A DNA stretch of 64,000 nucleotides from Notospermus geniculatus (GCA_002633025.1 NMRB01001005.1:23942-87941); one strand, 5' to 3'; counted from the stretch's first letter, positions 51,801 through 63,376 are shown. Made by a program: numbers and translations. Notes: generated from the letters alone by a model not told the origin.

Positions 51801-54800
51801 ACAAATCAGATAAAATCGAATTAAATATCGCCTTTCAAAACTTTTTGTTTGTTTTTGAGCGTAAAATCATAAATATATTTCAGTTACAAGAATATTTATC
51901 AACAAGATAGATATAAAAATAGATAACATTAATGTTTTGGTATAATAGGCCTACACGGTGCTGCCACCTGTCCGAGGAAAAGTAGCTATTATAATCAACC
52001 ATGTAAATTAACAAACCGTAATGTTTACAATTCGAACTAGAGCACCTTTAAACTTACGTTGTGTTTCATTGTGATTGGAACACATGACCGTTCCCTCAGT
52101 GACACATCCAAGGAATGTTGAAATGGACGGATTGAAACAGCCGCAGGTCTCCACCAGGCTACACTGAAGACACTTCTTTTGACATGACTGCAAAAAACAC
52201 GTGGGGCGCTTAGAACATCATTAGGGCACCGGTAATTGATCAGTAACTGCCAATATTGCAACAATTTAAAATGAAATGGAAATACATTAGTACCCGAGTT
52301 TCATAATAGATTTTAAATTTTTAATTTTTGATGGCTTCCGTAAAATGCAGGAATTTTGACTACAAAAGGCACTCCTTTTCTATTGTTAAAGTGATCTAAT
52401 TAGCGCCGAAATACATGTATAGGTATTGTACGTGACTGTAAGACCGACTAAAAAATTTTGTTAGTTTCCATCCCCGCCCGCCCGTCAAAATGCTCCGGCC
52501 CTGACTTTTTTATTTTTTTTTATTTTCAGTAGGCCTAAAACGTCTTTAAAATGCAAGTAGCAACCGTCAAACGATCGTCGATCTAGCGCGCACGCTACCT
52601 GGCGGTCAATAGCGTCACTATACATGTACATCGTCAGCACCAGCCCATGTAAACTTTCGCGCTGGCCGGATTCCCGGAATCCCATCGGCGACAAGAACCA
52701 AACGGCCCACGAAAAAATAAAACATAAAAAATGTCTCCCCACCCCAATTTTTCACAAAAAAGAATGAAAACCTTTTTTAGTCGGCCTAAACGAAATGTGG
52801 CCTCTTTGTCGACACTTTTGAGAGGTTCTGTTAGTTACCCGGTAAACTTAATGGGGGACATCATGACATGACATGATCAATACCAAAAAAAGGACATTTG
52901 ATTTTGTGCCTTTGTTTGCTCGACTTCGAAGAGCTGTCACATCCAACATGTACACATATCCACTAATGACAGCAAGGTATACAATTACCACATGAATTTT
53001 TTAACAGAAACATTTTCATTCATTGGAAAATTGAGACGAGTTGAAATACAACGAGTCGGTAAGTGTTTTTTGGGTCAAAAGCATCGACATTTATTGAATA
53101 GTACGCTGAACCAGAGCTATACTCATCGGACGGCAATTCCATGGGTTCCAAACGACATCCCACAATAGGTGGTGCACGGTCAATGCGCCAATATGGACGT
53201 TGACGTCAGAGGCTTCTACTGTATAACGGAGGTTTAGAAATCAGACCACAAACGTAAACGTTAACAACAACGTTATTTTTGTACCGAAAATGCAATAAAC
53301 AAGAAAAGGACATCGGAGCGATGTCAATGGTTTCCGATGATAAGTTTACTACTCTAGAGCTAATTAACTGTGACCTTGACCTCTGACATTGAGAAGTATT
53401 GTGTAACTGGAACAGGATCCCTGATATAAGCCTATCGGGAATGGTTAATTCAGGCTTCTAATTCGTTTTCTCCTGAAATTCCAAGGGGATTTGCGCTGTA
53501 GAACTGTTTGACCTTGACCTTGACCTCTAACCTTCATGGTCATTGCGTAATCTGAAAGCTCATCCTTGATAACCGATGTGTAGATGAAGTTTTTAGGCTT
53601 CCACCATCACCAGGTTCTGTATCATGTTATTTGTGATGGTTGACTGTGACCTTGACCTCTGACCTTGAGAAGTGTTGCGTAACTGGAACAGGATCCCTGA
53701 TATAAGCCTATCGGGAATGGTTAATTCAGGCTTCTAATTCGTTTTCTCCTGAAATTCTGAGGAGATTTGAGCTTTAGAACTGTTTGACCATGACCTTGAC
53801 CTCTGACCTTCAAGGTCATTGCGTAATCTAAAAGCTCATCCTTGATAACCTAGGTATAGGTGAAGGTTTTAGGCTTCTACCATCACGAGATTCTGACTTA
53901 CGTCATGTTATCAAATTTGAATATCAAATCTCAACATGATATCAGCAAATATCATGTGACCGAGCAGGTGCAAACTGAAGATTTCAGTTGCAATAACATC
54001 CATGGATCAGCTATGATGTTGTGGTACCAGTTTCAAGTTGCTTACTGTGGCAGATTTCCTGATATGTCAAAATATCAAATTTGATATATCCATATCATTA
54101 TGATGCTGACACTGGACAATAAATTCGTTGATGCCAGTATCTTGCCAAGGATCATAAACATAGGGAAGGAACTTGTTACTAGTGTTCTAGCTGGCCTTGG
54201 AGACAAGTTATTCAAGAAACAAAAGTGTGACAGACAAAATCTCAACTCTTGATATATCAATTTCACCATGAACCAGGTATCGGATACCTGACATTTTCAT
54301 TCCATCTTGTAGCTCAGGTCATGAAACCTGGGGGTAGGTCACATTTCCAGGTCTGTAGCTCTTACAAAAACAAAGTTACAGGTGTGACAGACTGAACAGA
54401 CAGATACACACACAGCCACACAGACAGACAGACACCATGACCAAACACAATATGGTTTCCGATCTTGAGATCGGAAACCATAAAAATCTGGTTAATGTGT
54501 ACAATGTAGTATGAAAAATAACGTTGTCGTTAAGTTTAGGTTAATCGTTTGATTTCTAAACCTCCCTATAATAGTACTTTCCACTGCTATACAAATACAA
54601 CCCGTGGTTACACTACATAAAATCCCCGTGTTTTTTGCGGTCACACCTATGAATTGCCGGGCTTCAAGAAACCCGTGTCTGAAAAACACGGGTTTTTGAA
54701 ACACGGCAAGCTCGCCGTGCTTTTCGAAATCCCCGTGTTTTCGTTAGTTCTTAGCACAGCTACAGATGGCGCAGCCATTAAGTGACGTCGTTTTCGCGCC

Positions 54801-57800
54801 TCCAACAATGTGTGCAAATACAGAAATGGTCAGTGCATGCAGCGCACCTGTCGCCGGGCTAGTGGTGTGACCTCTCGCCGGGCTTTTCGTACACACGGGT
54901 ATTTTCGACAGGTGTAACCGTAGCTACTGTCTCCACGCGCTTCACATTTTACTCCAGTCTCTCCAGAAACCGTCCGGGGGACTCGATCAAGGCGGAGCTC
55001 ACACAGCGCTTATATCAATCGAGCAGGCTTATTCATAGACCTACAGAGTCACGACTAGATCGGGAATCGAACCCGCGGCTCTCCGTCACGTTCCGATTCT
55101 GTATACAGCCTCTACGCCACCAATAACTCCTTGCCAATAAATATGTTCCTGGCTGACATTAGGGAGGTTAACAAATCAATTAATACTAGTACGTAAATGT
55201 TAACCACAACGTTATTTTTGTACCGAAAATGCAATATAAAATCTGCATGGTGAATGTGTGTATGGAAAATGACGTTGTCGTAAAGTTTACGTTTATCGTT
55301 TGATTTCTTAACCTCCTATTATGCGGTCATGGACTCGCAATCTGCGCTATTTTCATCGCAATTTGACTGCTGTTACCTCAGATGCCGATTTCTGTTCAAA
55401 ATGGGAAATCCCAGTTGGCTAGCGCAGATCGTTCGCCTTTCCAATTGATTTGGCCCAACACATGATGTACGTACGTACATCATGTATTGCGTGATGTACG
55501 TACGTACGTACATCATGTATGTAAACCACCGCCAAAGTACGTCAAATTGCGACAATGAGGTTATTTCGCGTTGCATTTTGGGTAAAATGTGATTATTGGA
55601 CAGGGTTACCAAGGAACACTGTGAAAGCCACTTTGAAATCCAAGGCAAATTGGTGAGGCTAGAGGTCTTCGACACATTAATGATTAGATGTGTAAGGTTG
55701 GGATGCATTGCCTACTGCCTAGCGTTAGTTACAATTTGTGTTGGACACTCAATGTCAGGTCCACTCTACAGCCATCCAACAGTCCATTTTCTAATTAACG
55801 AACACGTAGATTTCAACTTCACTGTCTCCTCTCGTTTCATGTTTTATTCAAATAACCAGCTACTAGCGAACCGAACAATAAAAAAGCCTCGCTTATGGTT
55901 TATTTTGACGTGTCTACGGCCCCAATGAATTCTCAACATGTGTTTATATCCTTTGCTTCTACAGCGAGTCGAAGCTAAAGCTATTAAAGGGCAATTCATA
56001 AAATGTTGTGCAGTTTCTATTAGTTTCAACATCAACACTCTTTTTCTGTGCAGTTCCATTTCATTTTGCAAGTCAGTGTAGGCCTACAGTATCCAGTGTA
56101 CAGACTGGATTGTTTTCTTCTGAACAGGAGGCAAATAAATAAATAAATATACCTTGCTTTACCAAAAATACGGCAGATTTTGTCCAAATTCTGTACATAC
56201 CGCCTCCGAGTACCTAAACTTCCTCAGCGTGCCCTTGTAGTCCAACATCTTGTCTTTCTCTGCCTGACTGAAATTTCGACATGGCCCATATGGCGGTCGC
56301 TCACGGGCCCTCCGTACCTGAAAATACAAAATACAACCGCATGGTATGCTGCCAAGTCCTGCGAGTGACGTCACTATTTTACAGATGGCAGCACCGACGG
56401 AATTCAAATGTCAGTGACGTCATCTGGGAGATGACGGTCTCTCTCACGCTCACGTGGAGCAGCGCGGACCCTTCTCTGCCTTATCTTGCGTCCCTGGCGC
56501 GGTGGCGCCGGCTGAGGAGAAAAAGTGGTAATACCGTGGTCCTTTAACATAAATTATGCTAAAAGGCAATAAATTTATTTACGATGTTCTGGAAGACCAA
56601 TCACCACGAGGCAAATCCTGTAATCTCATCCGTAATGGCACAGAACTTTTCAAGGGTCTTAGACCCTTACCGGGACTAACTACGTTGTCGGCGAATGGAC
56701 CCGATTTACTACGTACGTTTTGTAATGCATTTTCGTAGTTCGTCTTACTGCCGCTAGGTGGCTCCCTCTACGTCGGCAGTCAAATAACGCATTTGAGATC
56801 CAATACCGTGCTCCTTTAAAATTCTAAACCAACCGTACCTCTTTTAACCCAATGAGGGTTCTGAAGCCGGGTGATATGGGTATCCCATGATCCTCTGGGA
56901 ACGGCATCATGTCTTCGCTGTGAATGACCACAATGGCTCCGGCATCATCAGTCATTGACTTCAAGTAGTTTTCCTGCTCAACATATAATGAGATGCTTAG
57001 GCCTGGAATGAAAATAAAAATCCTCATCAAANTTCTCATACTAACTTTGGTGAACACTGCATGTTAAGGTACGAACAATCCAGCAGCATCTCATCCAGCT
57101 TATGTCCCAGTCTGATCTGCTCTGTTGCGGGTAAAGTGTGGAATATTTGAGTGAAATTTTGTTTCAGCTCGAAATCTTCTCTGTCCACTATTGAACTGAT
57201 GTCTGTATCCCATCGTTTTTTGGCTGAGATGATGGTGGTAAGAGGAATCGGAGGCTTATCCTGAGGGTGGAAATAAAACAGTCCATTCTGAGAGCAAAAT
57301 ATACCGGTGTAAAGTTTTTATGTGTTCCCCGTCTGTGAGTGTTCCCTTCCTATTGGTCTGACGGAGTAAGCTACGACTCGACAACAGGGCACACACAGAG
57401 AAACGTGTCGCTCTATCTGCCTGTGTTTAAAAACAAGGCGCACACTGACATACAGAAACACTAGTACTAAAGCCTGCCGCACACTGGAGCTATCTGAGCA
57501 AGAAGTCATTCGAGACTTTTTGCTCAGCAGATAGCTCGCGTGTGCGCGTAATTTCGGTGAGTTTTTTTGCCTCGTGAGGCAGAAAGCTCGCGTGTGCGCG
57601 TATTTTTCGGTTAGCTATCTGCTGAGCAAACGGTCTCGAATGACTTTTTGCTCAGCAGATAGCTCTAGTGTGCGGCAGGCTTAAACTCCCACTTACCTGT
57701 CCCATTCCTGACTAAATCCTAACTTGAAGATAATGGGGTGGGGGAATGTCAGAAACAGTAATGTCCTGTACACTTACTTGTCCCACTCCCGAGCCTGGCA

Positions 57801-60800
57801 AAGAATGACAGCGTGCGATATCTTCAACTTAGGATTTTGTCATTTTTTCCGAGTTCAGGAATGGGACAGGTAAGTGGGAGTTTAGCGTGTAACACCGCTA
57901 TGGTCTGGATTTCAAAATATTTGGCTATAATGTCGATCTGCTGAGAAAGATTGGGAATGGCCCAGAAATATAGATTACAGAACCAAAAAGTCCCAAATTC
58001 GTACAAGGCATGACATTTGCGTGACTTACCATGGCACTGACTAAGTGATTTGCCCAAGGACTCGCCTTCAGAAGGTTCCATTTTACTGGGTTGATGTTAC
58101 AAAATGTTACGGCTGGAAACTTGAGGATGTGTTGGTAGATAAACTCCGTGTTTGTGCTGGTCGCGAACTGGTAGTACTTCTGTACCATCTTGACTGTCTG
58201 CCAGATGAGCGCACCTACCGGGAAAGTATATTGAGGTATTAAATCAGTGGTTCTTAAAGCCAGCAGCACACCAGGCGTCAGCGATCAGGGGTAGCCGCAT
58301 AGAAACTCCGCTAGTGCTTCGACAACCTATTGGTGTTAAAATGCTTGGGAAAATGTACAGCACTATCGGCAGATGGGGTCCGCTAGCGCTAGCGGAGTTT
58401 CTATGCGGCCACCCCTGATCGCCGGCCACCGAGCAAAATCGGCTCTTGACGCCAGGTGTGCGCTGGACAGCGATGCGTGGAATCTTCTCGCCAACGATGA
58501 TCGTCCAGTGTCAAACAATACCAAAACGATATCTGGTATTGCCTAGTCTGTGGTGGCAGAAAAAAGATGGATGGCGATCTCAGATCGCTTGCGATATCGC
58601 CCTCCAACTCGCCTGGTGTGCTGCCGCTTCAGCGCTCGTTCCCTGCGTCAGTGTAACATGGCTTAAAGGGAAACATCCGAAAGATATTGCCCGGCGGGCA
58701 CTATTTGTTTTTGTTTTGGTTAGCGTGTAGTGTCACCGTTTATTCGAGAGGTTAAGAAATCGCTCCGTTAACGGTAACACTAACGCTAACGTTATTTTTA
58801 CATTGCAAATGTACGTCAGAAATAGCGTTAGCGTTAGTGTTAAGCCTAGTTTATACTTCGACGCAAGACCATCGGCGTCCGACGCCCGATCAAATCGGGA
58901 CGCCGACTTCGCGGAATTGATTCACAGTCCAACGCACTTTAGCGACGGCGACCCGTTATGAAACGAATCAAGTAATAACAGCCTCGCGATCGGACGCCGA
59001 CCAAATCGTACGACGGGGTCGGCGTCGAACGCAAGAACGCGCGTCGGTCGCCGGCGATGGTCGTGCGTCGAAGTATAAACTAGGCTTTAGTGTTATCGTT
59101 AACGGTTAGCGGTTTCTTAACCTCTCTATTAACAGACGGCGACGCTGTGCGTTTATATGGGAGAAACTTTTTCCCCTTTTTTTAAGAAATAGCGCCTGAA
59201 ATATCAGACAAAATGGAGAGGTATTAGTGAGCCAAAAAACGCTCACGAATTCATGAGCTCGGGGTGTGTTTTTAGATACGTGTTGTGTTTTTGGATCAAC
59301 GCATCCTCCCACAGCAGGGGTTTTTACCTCGCTCCTCTTCATCCGCTCACACAAACTGTCTGCGGTGACGAAGGGAGCGAGCAGTAAGAACGCCTGATAT
59401 TCTCAGGATGGGATCAACGGTGACACTACGCTAACCAAAACAAAAACAAATAGTGACACTACGGTAACCAAAACACAAGCCTGGTGGCGACCGGGTTCAC
59501 GAAGTGACGTTCAGATCATGAGACTGCAGTTAGTTGCTGGGGGTATAGATGTTTGGTTTGGGCAGCGGAAAGAAACTCGATAGCAGGACAAGTCCTTACA
59601 TCCAAAAAGAGAAAATCTTTGTAAATAAAAGAAAAGAAATGGAGAAAACAAATTCTTCCACCACCCGGGCTCGAACCCATGGTCATAGACAACCAAAGCC
59701 GTAACACTGAACCCACTGGACAATACTGATAACCCAAATGCGGCGATGGCCTATATTCACCATCAACACTGACCCCAATTATCAACTAATAAGGCATCCC
59801 TTTATTTTAGTCCCAAGAAGGCTACCTGAACATTCGTGCACTATATGTGTGTACACACATCGTATCTCCATACACGTCGGGTTATGCGTGGATCAAACAA
59901 AATGGCGACCTGACTCGTCTGCTACGGGGCAATTCTGGACTTTTCTGCTTTTCTCGGTGATGAAGGATTACATACGGTTCAAAATAAATAGGGGAGGAGA
60001 TCGTGATACACATCGTTGTGTAAAGGTGATATATTCTTCTGATTTTTTTGCATGCTCTCGTTATTTTGCACACAAAAATGCCGTTTCATGATGATGTATA
60101 CATTCGTCCATACATCGGCGATTATGCCCGAAACAAAAGTGTCGATTTCTCGAAAAAAACGCGAATAATATGTAAATTCTACTATAAGAGACATAACTTG
60201 GCGTTACATTACACTTATTAGTGAAATTTCGTGCCAATTGGTGCTATATTAAGTGAATAAACCCGTGTGACAAGAAATGATGTGGCACGAAAATAACGTC
60301 ACTTCGTGAACAATAATCTCGTCATTTGGTCCAAAAATCGTCCAAAAAGCACCAAGCCGATTCTATTATTCAAATTGCTTAGCAGGGGACACAATTTCAC
60401 GCCAAATGATTAGCTATTGCGTCGATAATCAGTAGATTACGTGAATGGAAAAGGAGAAAATGGAGGCGAAAAATTGACCCACTTTTAAAAGTGTGATGAT
60501 TTTAGTGGTGAGAATGCCTCTAGGCCAGCTCACCAATACATGTAGTGCCCTTTGTTTATCGACATATCATTCTTCAAAGGGAACTGCGGACGTCAGATGT
60601 ACGGAATGAGGTCATTAAACTTCAGATGTTTCTGAACCCACCTGCGGTTTGGTGTATGATGAGTGAACCCATTGTTTCCGTTTCTTTTGTCATTAAAATT
60701 TCATTAATAACATTCGCCCCATGCGCCGAAATATAACCCGTCTAGTATTGTATAATTAAAACATTATCGATGTTTCCTCGGATGATACAATACATTCAGC

Positions 60801-62031
60801 AACAAGGCGTCTTCGTCTGATGACAGTTTGGGATGCGAAATCGTCGAAACAAACCGAAATCAGGGGCGTAGCTAGTGGGGGGGGGGGGAGGGGCAAATGC
60901 CCCCACCGAGGACAAAAGGGACAAAACAAATTTTGCTGTAGAAGGTCATTTCCCCTCTTCAAGCCAAGTTATTGTAGTGTCAGGTGTGGAGAAAATGCAT
61001 CTAGTCTGCGATGGTGTAAATTTTTCAATTTTTTTTCTGAGGAGGGCCCCCAGACCCCCTACGGCTTCGCCCTCCAGACTCAATCAATTTTGCCCCTGTA
61101 TACATGTAGGCCATAAAACCAAGCTATGCCCCTGAAACTACCAGATGATAGGCCTATTGATTTTCATCAATCGAAATTCATTATTGACCTGATGGTTTCA
61201 CTGGAATCCCCCAACCTGCGGTGTGATTTTCAAGTAGGCCGACATGTACTCTGAGCTCACGAAAACACATGTTTGCAATGAATGCTTGCATCTGTGTACA
61301 CACAGGTGCTGTTATGTTATGTTTAGTTCAGTGCTGTTCAAAAGCGGCGAGAGACAAATTGATGAGACAAGTTTCTGTCAGTTATAAAATATACGATGTA
61401 AATTTCACCATAGGGAAATCCTGCTGTCGATTACCTGATAGTCTGCATCATGATGTTTACAAATTTTCGATTTGAATAAAAAATACCATTCTTTTTGACA
61501 AAATATTGTTTAACTATGTTTTAGGTTGATTGGAAAGAGGATGGTGGCCTGGACGGAAAACAACTGCTGATTTATGTTTGTATCAAATCGTTGGGATAAA
61601 ACATAATGATTTAGAAGCAGGTCCATCTATGCAATCAATCACAATCTTCGTACTAATTTTCAGTGACACCAATCAGAATGCTGCGCGTCTTTTTCGACAG
61701 TTGATTGGTCAATCAGAATAAAGAAACCGTTCCCTGGAAACAGATTGACCAATCAAGTTACCGGAATAACTTGCCTGGTGATCTGACTGGCCAATGAAAA
61801 TCATGATCCAAATTTCATCTTACCTATGGTTACGATGAAGATCACGGTCCAAAAAGCTCTTTTATATATATTCTTTGCCCGTTTTATCCCAGCAGGTCCA
61901 TGCATGTAGGCATGATCCGCCATCCTACTACAAACACAACTTGGAGACGCGAATTCCTTTTCCGTTTTACACACATTGTTGTCCTTCTGTTGTCCATCAT
62001 GAAACACAGAGAGTTTCCTGTTTTCCGACAT
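48671..62031 (-). CDS. DEG/ENaC channel gene, copy B (has TM1 exon)
   Basis: Exons in order are: 62031-61824, 58214-58030, 57260-57042, [one collapsed at the N in 57032], 57002-56839, 56317-56201, 52187-52058, 50645-50573, 50443-50386, 49769-49678, 49143-49068 and 48856-48671. The product is a sodium-channel-family subunit with two membrane spans and a large Cys-rich extracellular domain. The short cytoplasmic N-terminus has the HGPAGIKRAKNIYKRAFW motif and TM1 WTVIFIVTIGALIW. The FPAVTFCN, PFPEDHG, Cys cluster, WPA and KFDVYF landmarks follow. TM2 holds the GLS filter, followed by a short C-terminus ending QTRT. About 500 residues are visible, near the family norm of 500-600 once the missing exon is added. 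Gating (peptide, acid, mechanical) cannot be told from sequence. Confidence 0.85.
49200..49446. mobile_element. Foldback element, GCCGATTTAATATACGTTTG arms
   Basis: The ends are ATGGGCCGATTTAATATACG and CGTATATTAAATCGGCCCA. Inner arms contain ACCAAAAATAGATAGGCATG and its complement. Only the first few bases remain in copy A before the N at 31356. Confidence 0.75.
51739..52047. mobile_element. TTAA MITE abutting a channel donor site
   Basis: The ends are AGGTGCTCTAGTTCGAATTG and CAATTCGAACTAGAGCACCT, with TTAA on both sides (51735-51738, 52048-52051). Its right TTAA lies directly after intron base 6 of the exon ending at 52058. Absent from copy A. Confidence 0.8.
52058..52187 (-). CDS. DEG/ENaC cysteine-rich exon, copy B
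   Basis: Its content is as for 35143-35272. The donor GTAAGT (52057-52052) is kept although a MITE starts immediately after it. Confidence 0.8.
53226..54575. mobile_element. GGAGGTTT foldback element split by a 1.2-kb insertion
   Basis: The left half (53226-53291) and right half (about 54481-54575) together match the element at 37271-37463. Between them lies about 1.19 kb with two tandem ~278-bp units (from about 53368 and 53646), each starting GTGACCTTGACCTCTGAC. It ends in CAGACAGA repeats and the palindrome GGTTTCCGATCTTGAGATCG. Present in copy B only. No coding frame is seen. Confidence 0.65.
54598..54920. mobile_element. TIR element, GTGGTTACAC...GTGTAACCG ends
   Basis: The left CGTGGTTACACTACATAAAA and right CGAAAATACCC..GTGTAACCGT pair imperfectly. 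The interior carries CCCGTGTTTTT words in both orientations. Copy B only. Confidence 0.55.
54940..55142 (-). mobile_element. tRNA-derived SINE, copy B
   Basis: This is the counterpart of 37060-37262 with the same GGGTTCGATTCCCGATC B-box on the minus strand. Confidence 0.65.
55150..55318. mobile_element. GGGAGGTTAA foldback element, copy B
   Basis: This is the counterpart of 37271-37463 with a shortened right end. Confidence 0.65.
56490..56820. mobile_element. TTAA MITE rearranged by a small inversion, copy B
   Basis: The left end of the 24748-type MITE is found in reverse orientation (56490-56545, ending CCGTGGTCCTTTAA). It is followed by about 120 bp of intron inverted relative to copy A (38632-38757). 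The right part of the MITE (about 56672-56815) is in normal orientation. This fits an inversion with one breakpoint inside the MITE. Confidence 0.75.
57032..57032. other. Single N replacing an exon and two introns in copy B
   Basis: Only 9 bases separate channel exon 57042-57260 from the N, and 29 bases separate it from exon 56839-57002. In copy A the same exons are about 2 kb apart, with a 541-N gap. Confidence 0.85.
57042..57260 (-). CDS. DEG/ENaC exon 3, copy B
   Basis: The 219-bp exon is equivalent to 40998-41216. Its acceptor CCTCAG and donor TTA|GTATGAG are kept. Confidence 0.75.
57472..57680. mobile_element. TTAA MITE, GCCTGCCGCACACT ends, copy B
   Basis: This is the counterpart of 41451-41661. 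TTAA lies at the right (57681-57684) and an imperfect TAAA at the left. Confidence 0.75.
58030..58214 (-). CDS. DEG/ENaC exon 2, copy B
   Basis: The 185-bp exon is equivalent to 42028-42212. It joins exon 1 (ATAG|GTGCG) in phase 1 to complete TM1. Confidence 0.85.
58259..58624. mobile_element. AGCACACCAGGCG foldback element with nested insertion, copy B
   Basis: It has the same outer element as 42259-42486. A second inverted-repeat element (about 58287-58416, AGGGGTAGCCGCATAGAAAC ... GTTTCTATGCGGCCACCCCT) is inserted, with GATC on both sides. Confidence 0.7.
58746..59127. mobile_element. GAGAGGTTAAGAAATC foldback element with nested GC-rich MITE
   Basis: The outer arms are GAGAGGTTAAGAAATCGCTC and AACGGTTAGCGGTTTCTTAACCTCTC. 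The nested element 58842-59087 has ends AAGCCTAGTTTATACTTCGA and TCGAAGTATAAACTAGGCTT and a GC-rich CGACGCC/GGCGTCG interior. Confidence 0.75.
59655..59750 (-). mobile_element. tRNA-like SINE head
   Basis: On the minus strand, TTGTCCAGTGGGTTCAGTG (A-box-like) and ATGGGTTCGAGCCCGGG (B-box) are present. No cloverleaf with a matched acceptor stem can be formed, so it is a SINE part rather than a tRNA gene. Confidence 0.5.
60861..61134. mobile_element. TIR element, CAGGGGCGTAGCTAG ends
   Basis: The ends are CAGGGGCGTAGCTAG and AAGCTATGCCCCTG, with a G-run close to the left end. It is 274 bp long, in channel intron 1. Only its first ~30 bp survive in copy A (43242-43271), where the large duplication ends. 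Confidence 0.7.
61824..62031 (-). CDS. DEG/ENaC exon 1 with start codon and TM1
   Basis: The ATG at 62031 opens a 208-bp exon with the donor ATAG|GTAAGAT. It encodes a 50-residue cytoplasmic N-terminus, the HGPAGIKRAKNIYKRAFW segment (compare the family's HG motif) and TM1 WTVIFIVTIG. It is outside the large duplication and occurs only once in the window. Confidence 0.8.
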
Positions 62032-63376
62032 GTTGGTTTCCGATCAAGAAAAACTACATGTATGTATGAGCAGTTGCGTTGAGATGACGTTGACGCCGAT
62101 ATTAACCAATCCACCGACGCAAGTGAAAGAGACAAAAAGTCCTAAGTTTAGGCTGTCCTCGAGGGGTATGTCCTCAAAAGACGCCAAGTGCAAACGGATG
62201 GCAAATCCCGGCAATCGAGACAGGCGACACTATGTCAGGAGAAGTTTAACCAAATCATGGTTCCGAAGGACTTACGTAACATTCATTTTTGACGGGGATG
62301 TACGTCATTGGGGTACGTTATTAAATTACATCTCCGTATGTTTCTCAAATTCCAGTCGTCGGACGCATTCGCCAGTGCACTATACGTGTCCGAAGTCCTG
62401 AAATCCTAAAACATTTGACTCTAATGGAACGTGTAGATATCACGAGGTTGAATCAGAAACGGGACAGAATCCTCGAACCGTGTTAGTCGTTCGACACCAT
62501 GAAATTAATTCCAACAGCATATTATTTCCAATGGTTTTATAAGGAGTTGAATAAACTCATTAGTCACTTTCTGCCGACCGGAACTAACTTTAAATCCGAG
62601 GCAATTAATAGTGTTGCAAGCTCACCAGATGTAAAACTCTCCAATGCCGTGTACAGAATAGGTACGACATATCAAAAGTGCTACCAGCGAAAGTGTTCGA
62701 TCAATTTTAAAGCAGTTTGTAAAACGCGATTCGATGCCTGTGTCATGCTTGTGACGAGTTCAATTCGAAAATCGAATACTCATTACCAGTTGTGGTCCCC
62801 TAAGCGTGTCTCCACCAATTCGTAAACAAGCGTTTATTGCGTTTTATTCGGTGTGTTTTATCCCATTTAGTGTAATTCCCAGGTCCAAACGACCATGGAA
62901 TCAGGAGTAATTTAGAACAGTCACCAAATCTGACTCAAAACGCGGTTATTTGTTGACAGTAATCTCGGGACATATTGACTTACCAGCGCGCAAATAACGC
63001 GGATATGAACGGTCTTTACAAATGGACGCAAAAATCTGTCACCATCCGTCAGCGACTGGAGTAAAGGCAAAGTGACCGGCTTGTCTGGGATGGATGTCTA
63101 TGCCAGGCCGACTAAAGAAAAAAACCGACATGAGACTGGCATAAAGGCGGGCATAAAGGTCGCAATTACTGGTTGATGAATTCCATGGGACTGTTGTCAA
63201 GCAGCAAACATAGCAATGAAACATTTATGTCAGTGCAAATTCTCCGATTTCACAGCGGCGAAACCATTCATGTACCAATTACCTCGAACGATCTCGTTTC
63301 CGCTGTCCACCAACTGAAGTCCCTCCTGATTAGATCACGTGACGGCGGCGACTGCAATCGACGCTGCGTACTCTTA
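62032..63376. other. Region upstream of the channel gene
   Basis: The channel promoter should lie in the first part, but no motif can be assigned. A plus-strand frame at 62499-62825 (108 codons, ACCATGA start) has no recognised domain, no second copy and no splice context. I do not call it a gene. Confidence 0.35.

Larger units (their letters stand above)
43769..60893. repeat. Large tandem duplication, copy B (~17.1 kb)
   Basis: This is the second copy of 24956-43271. Exon 1 of the channel (61824-62031) lies outside it to the right, and GPCR exons TM4-TM7 (19134-23614) lie outside copy A to the left. Confidence 0.85.

Noticed and set aside
62499-62825. A 108-codon frame with an ATG in fair context
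   Set aside because: No domain, no copy elsewhere, no splice or promoter support.
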